From contig JAEDKS010000049.1 in NCBI GenBank assembly GCA_016295665.1, positions 1-13,960 of the forward strand: a stretch of DNA of 13,960 bases. Reading direction: 5' to 3'. The notes beneath the pieces are model-generated. The model ran no database searches. It had not been told where the DNA came from and saw only the letters and a program-made list of their open reading frames with translations. Each line of letters starts with the position of its first letter. The stretch's first letter is position 1. Below are positions 5,376-11,757 of this stretch, in pieces. Position numbers and translations under genes: made by a program. This stretch comes from Clostridia bacterium. GTDB lineage: Bacteria; Bacillota; Clostridia; Christensenellales; Aristaeellaceae.

Positions 5376-6812
5376 ATGAAGCAACAGAAGAGACGAGCGC
5401 TTCGCATCCTGATGTGGCTGCTGCCGGTCGTGGGACTCGCAGGGCTGTTTCTGGTGCCGGCGCTGAATCCCGGAAGGTTCTTCGACCTTTCAGCTGACTG
5501 GACGTATGTGGATACGCTGACGCGCTCCATGGAGTATGACCAGATGTTTGCCAAGGCGGCGCCGGGCGTGCGTCCGCTGTTCGCGTATCACGCGATGATG
5601 ATCTTCTGCTGCTTCGTGCCGCTGTTCGGCCTGGCTGTTCAGCTGATCGGCGCGGCCATCAGCGCCACGGCCCGCAGCTTCCGTCAGCTGAAGATCGGCG
5701 ACATCACGCTGCTGGTGGGTGCGCTGACGCTGGTGCTCGCCGCCTACGGCTCCATCTACTCGGCGGTTGGCGCGGCGGGCAAGGCGGCGGAGCTCGCGCC
5801 GCAGGTCACCTACAACGTGCCCCTGGGCTCGGTGTTTGTGGGCATCCTGGGCCTCGCGCAGGCGGTGCTGTTCTTTGTCAACAACCGGGCGCGGATGAAG
5901 GCGGATCAGACCTACATGCCCATGACCCGCACCGAGCGCCGGGAGAACATCAAGGGCTGGCTGTTCATCTCGCCCTTCGTGATCGGCTTTGTGGTCTTTA
6001 CGGCCTATCCGCTCCTATCCTCGGCCTTTGCGTCCTTCACCTACTATAACATCACCGCCGTGCAGAAGTGGTACGGCGTGCGGAACTTCACCAACCTGTT
6101 CTTCAACGATGAGGTGATGTGGCTGTCCATGGGCAACACGTTCTACTACGTGTTCATCTCCGTGCCGCTGGTCATCATCCTCGCGCTGCTGCTGTCGCTG
6201 CTGATGAACACGCGCGGGCCGATGATGGGCTTCTTCCGCACCATCTACTACCTGCCCAACGTGCTCTCGGGCGTGGCGGTGTTCCTGCTGTGGCAGTGGA
6301 TTCTGTCCCCGACCAACGGCCTGCTCAACAACTTCCTGGCGCTGTTCGGCATCAAGGGCCCGGCCTGGCTGCTGGATCCGAAGTGGACAAAGCCCGCGCT
6401 GATCATCATGCGATGCTGGTCGGTGGGCGGCACCATGATCCTGCTGCTGGCGGCGCTGCAGAACGTGCCCCAGGAGCTCTACGAGGCGGGCGAGCTGGAC
6501 GGTGCCGTGGGCTTCCGTCGCTTCTGGCACATCACGCTGCCCATGATTTCCCCCACGCTGTTCTTCGTGATGATCACCGGCTTCTCCAGCGCCTTCCAGA
6601 TCTACGACTCCGCCTACATTCTGGCCCCCGATGGCGGCCCCGGCAAGTCGCTGATGTTCTATAACCTGTACCTGTTCAACACGGCCTTCAGCAGCCAGAT
6701 GATGGGCAAGGCCAGCGCCATGGCCTGGGTGCTGTTCGCGGTAATCATGGTGTTCACGGTCATCCAGCAGACAGCCAGCAAGAAGTGGGTTTACTACGAG
6801 GGAGGGAACTGA
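5376..6812 (+). CDS. CUT1 sugar ABC transporter permease (MalF/UgpA type) with extra N-terminal membrane domain
   Basis: The product has 478 aa, far longer than the usual roughly 290-310. Residues 183-478 form a normal permease, starting MTRTERRENIKGWLFISPF and carrying the EAA loop EAGELDGAVGFRRFWHITLP (370-389) that contacts the ATPase. Residues 1-182 add four hydrophobic segments (about 11-30, 73-95, 110-131, 150-168). They contain no domain I can name. E. coli MalF also has extra N-terminal helices, but its large extra loop has no counterpart visible here. The ATG at 5376 is supported by AAAGGA 11 nt upstream; the frame is open back to a GTG at 5355, which lacks such a site. It pairs with the next gene (3 nt between stop and start) to form the membrane channel. 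The family is certain; the role of the extension is unknown. Confidence 0.92.
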   Translation: MKQQKRRALRILMWLLPVVGLAGLFLVPALNPGRFFDLSADWTYVDTLTRSMEYDQMFAKAAPGVRPLFAYHAMMIFCCFVPLFGLAVQLIGAAISATARSFRQLKIGDITLLVGALTLVLAAYGSIYSAVGAAGKAAELAPQVTYNVPLGSVFVGILGLAQAVLFFVNNRARMKADQTYMPMTRTERRENIKGWLFISPFVIGFVVFTAYPLLSSAFASFTYYNITAVQKWYGVRNFTNLFFNDEVMWLSMGNTFYYVFISVPLVIILALLLSLLMNTRGPMMGFFRTIYYLPNVLSGVAVFLLWQWILSPTNGLLNNFLALFGIKGPAWLLDPKWTKPALIIMRCWSVGGTMILLLAALQNVPQELYEAGELDGAVGFRRFWHITLPMISPTLFFVMITGFSSAFQIYDSAYILAPDGGPGKSLMFYNLYLFNTAFSSQMMGKASAMAWVLFAVIMVFTVIQQTASKKWVYYEGGN

Positions 6813-6815
6813 GCC

Positions 6816-7706
6816 ATGACGACGATCCATCCATCCATCCATCAGGGCGGTGCGCGAAAGAGCAACCGCGTCGTGTCCCACTTCCGCAAGCTGGGACTGG
6901 TCAAAACGGTGGCGTTCCTCATTCTGCTCGTGGGCAGCGTGGCGGTGCTCTATCCGCTGTTCTGGATGCTGTCCACGGCCCTCAAGTCCGACGCTGAGGT
7001 CATGGTGAACCCGTCCCTGATTCCGCAGGCCTGGGCCTGGGACAACTTCATCAAGGCCTGGAACTCCGCGCCCTTCGGCACCTACCTGAAGAACACCGTG
7101 TTCATCACGGTGGTGGGCACCTTCGGCGCGCTGGTGGGCAACTCCCTGGCGGGCTACGGCTTTGCCAAGATCAAGTTCCGCGGACGTGAGCTGGTGTTCA
7201 TGTGCGCGCTGGGCACCATGATGATCCCCGGCATGGTCACCCTGGTTCCCACCTATGTGCTATTCTCCCGGCTGGGCTGGGTGGGCACGTTCCTGCCGCT
7301 GATCGTCCCCAGCTTCACGGCGGGCGCCTACTATACCTTCCTGCTGCGGCAGAGCTTCATGAGCATTCCCATGAGCTACAACGAGGCTGCCAAGCTGGAG
7401 GGTGCCAACGAGATGCAGATTTTCACCCGCATCATCCTGCCCCTGTCCAAGCCGATTCTGACCACCATCATCGTCTTTGAGTTCAAGGCGAAGTGGAACG
7501 ACTACTTTGGCCCCATGCTGTACCTGACCAGCGAGAAGCAGTACACCCTGCAGCTCGGTCTGCGCACCTTCCGCGGCACGGCGGGCGTGGAGTGGCAGAA
7601 GTTCATGGCGGCCTCCCTGATCGTGATGGCGCCGACCATCATCATGTACATCTTCATGCAGAAGTATATTCTGGAGGGCATGGCCAGCGGCGGCATCAAG
7701 GGCTGA
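6816..7706 (+). CDS. CUT1 sugar ABC transporter permease (MalG/UgpE type)
   Basis: The product has 296 aa, normal for this family. It has a first membrane helix at about 28-51 (FLILLVGSVAVLYPLFWMLS), the periplasm-proximal segment typical of MalG-type subunits, and the EAA loop EAAKLEGANEMQIFTRIILP starting at Glu190. The C-terminus MQKYILEGMASGGIKG is characteristic of this branch. GGAGGG lies 9 nt before the ATG and the gene follows the first permease by 3 nt, so the two are translated together. No ATPase gene is present; a shared MsmK-like ATPase elsewhere is expected, as in many Gram-positive CUT1 systems. The first codons consist of a tetranucleotide repeat (6825-6843), which gives an unusual TTIHPSIH N-terminus. 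Confidence 0.95.
   Translation: MTTIHPSIHQGGARKSNRVVSHFRKLGLVKTVAFLILLVGSVAVLYPLFWMLSTALKSDAEVMVNPSLIPQAWAWDNFIKAWNSAPFGTYLKNTVFITVVGTFGALVGNSLAGYGFAKIKFRGRELVFMCALGTMMIPGMVTLVPTYVLFSRLGWVGTFLPLIVPSFTAGAYYTFLLRQSFMSIPMSYNEAAKLEGANEMQIFTRIILPLSKPILTTIIVFEFKAKWNDYFGPMLYLTSEKQYTLQLGLRTFRGTAGVEWQKFMAASLIVMAPTIIMYIFMQKYILEGMASGGIKG
6825..6843 (+). repeat. ATCC tetranucleotide repeat inside the start of the second permease
   Basis: Four full copies of ATCC plus ATC, 19 nt, beginning at codon 4. A gain or loss of one unit would shift the frame right after the start codon. The number of units is small, so slippage would be rare, and chance is a fair explanation. Confidence 0.7.
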
Positions 7707-7727
7707 CGCAGCCATGAGGACGAGCAG

Positions 7728-9383
7728 ATGGAACGAAAGAAAGTGACCATGGTTGGTAATTCCCACATTGACCCGGTCTGGCTGTGGCGGGACCGGGAGG
7801 GCTATCAGGCGGTTCGCTCCACCTTCGCCTCCGCGCTGGAGCGCATGAAGGAGTTCCCCGAATTCTGCTACACCGCCAGCTCCTCGGCCTTCTACGTCTG
7901 GCTGGAGCGGTACTGCCCCGACATGCTGGAGGAGATCCGGCAGCGCGTGGAGGAGGGCCGCTGGCATCTGGCGGGCGGCTGGTGGGTGGAGCCGGACTGC
8001 AACATCCCCGGCGGCGAGAGCCTGATCAGGCAGGGGCTGTACGGGCAGCGGGAGCTGCTGCGCCTTTTCGGGCGCCGGGCCACCTGCGGCTACAATGTGG
8101 ACTCCTTCGGGCATCAGGCCGGGCTTCCGGCGATTCTGGCGGGGCAGGGGCTGCATGGCTATGTGTTCATGCGCCCGCAGCCGGATCAGCTGACGCTGCC
8201 CGCGCCCGCCTTCCGCTGGGAGGGCGAGGACGGCAGCACGGTTATCGGTGAGCGCTGCGAGGGGGAGTACTGCGCCTGGACACGCACCGCCATCGTGGAG
8301 AATCTGGACAAAACGCTGGCTGCCATGGAGCGCTGCGGCCTCGATCATCTACCCGTGTACTACGGCGTGGGCAATCACGGCGGCTGCCCCACCATTGAGA
8401 ACATCAAGGCCATCCGGGAGCTGATCCTGGAGCGGCCCGAGCTGGATATGCAAAACGGCGGCCCGGACGATTTCTTCGGCAGCGTGGACAGCGCGGCACT
8501 CCCTGCCTGGCAGGGCGAGCTGGAGGGCTGCTTCCCCGGCTGCTTTACCGTGGACGCGGAGCTGAAGCGGCTCTGCCGGGACACGGAGGCGGCGCTGGTG
8601 AAGGCCGAAATCCTGTCCGTCATGGCGGGCTGCGAGGAGCAGACCCACGAGCAGCTGCGGGAAAGCTGGAAACTGCTGCTGTTCTGTCAGTTCCATGACA
8701 CCCTGGCGGGAACGGCCCGCAAGGAGGCGCGGGACGACGCCGTCATCGACCTCCATCGCTGCCTGTCCGTGGCGCGGGAGGTCATTGGCGGCTGCCTGCA
8801 GCTGCTGTCAAGCCGCTTTGACCTGCGGGGCGACGGCTTCCCGCTACTGGTGGTGAACCCCACCGACACCCCGTGGGACGGTCTGGTGGAAACGGACATC
8901 GAGTGGCGGAGCAAGTTCCCCATGCGGCTCAAGGACGCCGCGGGCAACGAGCAGGTCTACGATGCCTCGGTCATTCGCCTGACCGCGCCGGATACCCGCA
9001 AGCATTTCGTGTTCCGGGGACAGGTGCCGGCCTTTGGCGTGGCGGTCTACCGCCTGATGCCCGAGGCGCCCACCCGGCCCGGCGTGCCCATGGACTGCCC
9101 GGAGAACACGCTGGAGAACGATTTCCTCCGTGCCCGGATTGATCCGGAGACGGGCGCCCTGGTCAGCCTGTGGGACAAGCAGGCCGGACAGGAGCTGCTG
9201 TCGGGGCCGGCGGAGCTGCGCGTCTATGAGGATGACCGGGATACCTGGGGCGCGAAGGGAGACATTGGCGCCCTGCGCGGCGTTTACCGTGCGGAAAAGG
9301 TGTACCGGGAGGAGAACGGCGCGCTGCCGCATGAGCCATGGGCGGAGCGAGGCGCTCATCCGCTGGTCGCTGACCCGGGATGA
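7728..9383 (+). CDS. GH38 alpha-mannosidase, N-terminal part (reading frame broken near the end)
   Basis: This frame encodes 551 aa of a family 38 alpha-mannosidase, a zinc enzyme that removes alpha-mannosyl residues with retention. Seen motifs are the zinc ligands in NSHIDPVWLW (His13, Asp15), the GGWWVEPDCN segment, the nucleophile in NVDSFGH (Asp125), and QFHDTLAGTA (zinc ligand His323) in the helical domain, followed by beta-domain sequence. No signal peptide is present, so it is likely cytoplasmic. GAGGA 7 nt upstream supports the ATG, 21 nt after the permease stop. After about residue 530 the sequence stops resembling the family and ends at TGA 9381, while family-like sequence continues in the +1 frame (9331-10101). 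One extra base between about 9300 and 9380, perhaps in CTGCCGCATG at 9324-9333, would explain it. All catalytic residues lie upstream of the break. Confidence 0.85.
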   Translation: MERKKVTMVGNSHIDPVWLWRDREGYQAVRSTFASALERMKEFPEFCYTASSSAFYVWLERYCPDMLEEIRQRVEEGRWHLAGGWWVEPDCNIPGGESLIRQGLYGQRELLRLFGRRATCGYNVDSFGHQAGLPAILAGQGLHGYVFMRPQPDQLTLPAPAFRWEGEDGSTVIGERCEGEYCAWTRTAIVENLDKTLAAMERCGLDHLPVYYGVGNHGGCPTIENIKAIRELILERPELDMQNGGPDDFFGSVDSAALPAWQGELEGCFPGCFTVDAELKRLCRDTEAALVKAEILSVMAGCEEQTHEQLRESWKLLLFCQFHDTLAGTARKEARDDAVIDLHRCLSVAREVIGGCLQLLSSRFDLRGDGFPLLVVNPTDTPWDGLVETDIEWRSKFPMRLKDAAGNEQVYDASVIRLTAPDTRKHFVFRGQVPAFGVAVYRLMPEAPTRPGVPMDCPENTLENDFLRARIDPETGALVSLWDKQAGQELLSGPAELRVYEDDRDTWGAKGDIGALRGVYRAEKVYREENGALPHEPWAERGAHPLVADPG

Positions 9384-10101
9384 CCATCAGCTCCGGGTGG
9401 ACATTCGTCTGGACAGCCGGGAGAAGCTGGCGGCGACGGTGCTTCATGTGCCCTTTGCCCAGCCCTTTGACCGGGCCATCGCCGAGGCCGCCTTCACCGA
9501 GCAGGAGCGTCCCTTCCAGGAGGCGGGGGAGCGCAATATGCAGCGCTATCTCGACCTGACGGGGAGCGAGGGCGGCATGCTGGTGGTGAACCGGGCCAAG
9601 TTCGGCTACCGTCAGGTGGAGGGGGCCCTGGAGGTGCTGCTGCTGCGCGGCAGCGTCCATGCCTTCGGCGCCGGGGAGCACCTGTCCGATGCGCGGGAGT
9701 ATGATTATGCCGATCAGGGCATCAGCGAGTGCAGCTTTGTTTTCTGCCCGCATCAGGAAATGCTGACCCGCGCTGAGCGGGTACGCCGGGCCCAGCGGCT
9801 GCATAGGGTGCCGGAGACCCTGCTGGCGGAGCAGCACACGGGCGCGGAGCCGCGCCGGCAGCTGTCCGCGCTGGAGTTGACGGAATGTGACGGATGCGTC
9901 ATCACCGCTGTCAAGCGGGGAGAGGACGGCGGCGTCATCGTCCGCGTACAGTCCTGCGTGTCCGAGGAGCAGCGGGGCGAGCTCCGCCTGCGCGATCAGC
10001 GCTGGCCCGTGGTGCTCCCGCCGCTGACCGTCACCACGCTGCACCTGACAGGGAATGACTGTCAAATGACCAATTTGCTGGAATTACATGACGAAAAATA
10101 A
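9331..10101 (+). pseudogene. GH38 alpha-mannosidase, C-terminal part in shifted frame
   Basis: About 256 aa that continue the mannosidase in the +1 frame. From SEALIRWSLTRDDHQLRVDIRLDSREK onward it reads like the GH38 C-terminal beta-sandwich, including HVPFAQPFDRA, EGGMLVVNRAKFGY, LLRGSVHAF and a terminal LPPLTVTTLHL. An ATG at 9331 lies in frame but has no well-spaced ribosome site (GGAGGAG is about 16 nt away), so independent translation is unlikely. Together with the first part the gene spans 7728-10101, 2374 nt, which is 3n+1 and therefore consistent with a single inserted base. Joined, it would be about 790 aa, near the lower end for the family. It is either a recent pseudogene or a sequencing/assembly error. 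Confidence 0.75.
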
Positions 10102-10182
10102 CGTTTTGTTAGTGAACACCGGGGAAGTCTCGGCGTCACACGACAGAAAAAGAAAAAAAATAAAATAATTTGACAAAACAGG

Positions 10183-10236
10183 GTTGACAAGTGACGCGAA
10201 GCATGGCATAATAGAGTCAGTCGCTGAGGTGTCAAC
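10183..10236. repeat. Spaced inverted repeat around the binding-protein promoter
   Basis: GTTGACA at 10183-10189 and TGTCAAC at 10230-10236 are perfect inverted 7-mers, about 47 bp apart centre to centre, flanking the -10 and start. Similarity extends a little into the flanks (ACGCG and AGCG). The left copy includes the -35 box, so part of the match is expected from the promoter itself. Confidence 0.35.
10184..10212 (+). promoter_or_regulatory. Promoter of the solute-binding protein gene
   Basis: Perfect TTGACA (10184-10189), a 17-bp spacer and CATAAT (10207-10212, 5 of 6 matches), preceded by an A-rich tract (10146-10175). A second TTGACA lies 14 bp upstream (10170-10175) without a matching -10. 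Predicted start is near 10219, giving a leader of about 80 nt. A separate strong promoter explains how the binding protein could be made in excess over the permeases. I saw no terminator between the mannosidase stop (10101) and this site. Confidence 0.75.
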
Positions 10237-10261
10237 GCAAACCCCATAACCAAGGATTCAT

Positions 10262-10275
10262 GCCACGGGAGTGGC
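10262..10275 (+). other. Small leader hairpin before the binding-protein ribosome site
   Basis: GCCAC (10262-10266) and GTGGC (10271-10275) can form a 5-bp stem with a GGGA loop, ending 10 nt before AAGGAGG (10286-10292). It could help mRNA stability or be incidental. Confidence 0.3.
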
Positions 10276-10299
10276 TGAAGAATACAAGGAGGTATGAAC

Positions 10300-11616
10300 A
10301 TGAAAACTACCCGTCGTCTGGTCGCTCTGGTTCTCAGCGTGCTGATGCTGCTGTCCGTGTGCAGCTTCGCTTCCGCCGCCGAGGGCGAGACCATCACCCT
10401 GCGCTTCTGGGCCCACTGGGGCTCCGAGCAGCGCCGTCCCACCATCGAGAAGATCTGCAACGCCTTCAATGAGAAGTACGCGGAGCAGGGCGTCCAGGTG
10501 GAGTACGTGTACGTTCCCTACGGCGACATCGAGACCAAGATGCTGGCTTCCGTGACCGCCGGCAATCCTCCGGCTGTGGTCATCACCGCCATCGAGGACG
10601 TGGCGAGCAAGGCCATGCGCAACCAGGCCCAGAACATCACCGAGTACCTGGCTCCCGATACCCAGTCCAAGTTCTACGAGAAGTACTGGGATATGGTGAC
10701 CTGGAACGGTGGCGTCTACGCCATCCCCTTCAACACCGACACCCGCCTGCTGTACTACAACAAGGACATGTTCAAGACCGCTGGCGTGTCCGTGGATGAG
10801 ATCGTGGACTGGGCGTCCTTCCAGCAGGCCTGCGTGAAGCTGGACGAGGCCCTGAATGGCACCGGCAACTACATCGCTTCCTTCTACCCCACCCTGGGCA
10901 ACTTCGGCTTTGACACCATCGCCATGGCGAACGGCTCCGAGGGCATCTACGACAACGCGCTGAATCCCTCTCAGGTCAACATCGCCTGCGACGCCAACGT
11001 CGAAGCGCTGGAGTTCATGAAGTGGTTCGCCGACCGCTATGGTCAGGACACCCTGAACCAGCTGGATTCCGCCAACGCCGGCGGCTCTCAGGACCTGTTC
11101 CTGTCCGGCCGCGTGGCCATCTACGGCCAGACCTGCAACTACCTGGCGACCATCGCCAAGTACAACGACGAGGCGAAGGTTGACTACGGCTGCTTCGCGC
11201 TGCCGGCTGGCCCCTCTGCCAACGGCGTGACCGGCGCCTGGGGCGGCGGCTTCGTCTGCACCGTGCCCTTCGGCACCGAGCATCCCGCTGAGGCCACCCT
11301 GCTGGCTGAGTTCCTGGCGACCGAGGGTGCCGCCATCTGGGGCGCTGAGCAGCTGGACGTGATGTGCGCCATCGAGGCCAACGAGAACCCCGTCATGTCT
11401 CAGTATGTTGGCTGGGACGAGGTCAAGGACCTGATGAACTACACCAAGGCGACCCGCCGCCACATCTACGGTGGCAGCGCCGATTCCTACAAGAACGACG
11501 CCGTGAACAAGATCATGAAGACCTTCGAGAGCGACGACTGCCGCGCTGTCCTGGAGGAAGCCGCGCAGAAGATCACGAACGCCATCGAGGAAGAGGCCTT
11601 CATCTTCGGCGAGTAA
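10300..11616 (+). CDS. Extracellular solute-binding protein of a CUT1 sugar ABC transporter
   Basis: The product has 438 aa, typical for family 1 sugar-binding proteins. A signal peptide with positive residues (KTTRR), a hydrophobic core (about 7-20) and FASA-AEGE is clear. The mature part starts ITLRFWAHWGSEQ and runs through IEKICNAFNEKY, NTDTRLLYYNKDMF (hinge region), LFLSGRVAIYGQ and GAWGGGFVCTVP. The ATG at 10300 is chosen because AAGGAGG lies 7 nt upstream; the ATG at 10294 is only 1 nt from it. The only cysteine near the cleavage site is in LLSVC (Cys21), a poor lipobox with Val before Cys, so signal peptidase I cleavage after Ala26 is at least as likely as lipid anchoring. It delivers the sugar to the two permeases encoded upstream. 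Its own promoter and terminator and its uniform preferred-codon use fit high expression. The ligand is not predictable by eye. Confidence 0.93.
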   Translation: MKTTRRLVALVLSVLMLLSVCSFASAAEGETITLRFWAHWGSEQRRPTIEKICNAFNEKYAEQGVQVEYVYVPYGDIETKMLASVTAGNPPAVVITAIEDVASKAMRNQAQNITEYLAPDTQSKFYEKYWDMVTWNGGVYAIPFNTDTRLLYYNKDMFKTAGVSVDEIVDWASFQQACVKLDEALNGTGNYIASFYPTLGNFGFDTIAMANGSEGIYDNALNPSQVNIACDANVEALEFMKWFADRYGQDTLNQLDSANAGGSQDLFLSGRVAIYGQTCNYLATIAKYNDEAKVDYGCFALPAGPSANGVTGAWGGGFVCTVPFGTEHPAEATLLAEFLATEGAAIWGAEQLDVMCAIEANENPVMSQYVGWDEVKDLMNYTKATRRHIYGGSADSYKNDAVNKIMKTFESDDCRAVLEEAAQKITNAIEEEAFIFGE

Positions 11617-11645
11617 GCACCGGCATCATCACCACCGATTGAGGG

Positions 11646-11683
11646 GAGGGGGCTGCGGACACAGGTTCGCAGCTCCCTCTTTT
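11646..11683 (+). terminator. Intrinsic terminator of the binding-protein gene
   Basis: A 12-bp stem (GAGGGGGCTGCG at 11646-11657 with CGCAGCTCCCTC at 11668-11679, one G-T pair) encloses a 10-nt loop and is followed by four T residues and then TCT-like sequence. It starts 29 nt after the stop codon. It should separate the binding-protein transcript from the GH38-like gene. Confidence 0.85.
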
Positions 11684-11702
11684 CTGAAAAGAACATCTAT
11701 AG

Positions 11703-11708
11703 TATAAT
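11703..11708 (+). promoter_or_regulatory. Probable -10 box of the GH38-like gene
   Basis: A perfect TATAAT lies 20 nt after the terminator T-run and about 50 nt before the ATG at 11758. The region 17 bp upstream (11680-11685, TTTTCT) matches TTGACA poorly, so the promoter may need an activator. GAACATCT at 11691-11698 is also found before the -10 of the permease promoter (5287-5294). Confidence 0.5.
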
Positions 11709-11757
11709 AGACCTGAGGTGAAAGACCACAGGGCGAAAGCCAGGAGGAGACCTAGTG

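Noticed and set aside
9300..9383. Programmed ribosomal frameshift in the GH38 gene
   Set aside because: No slippery heptamer, stop-associated shift site or strong downstream structure was seen; glycosidases are not known for this, so mutation or sequencing error is more likely.
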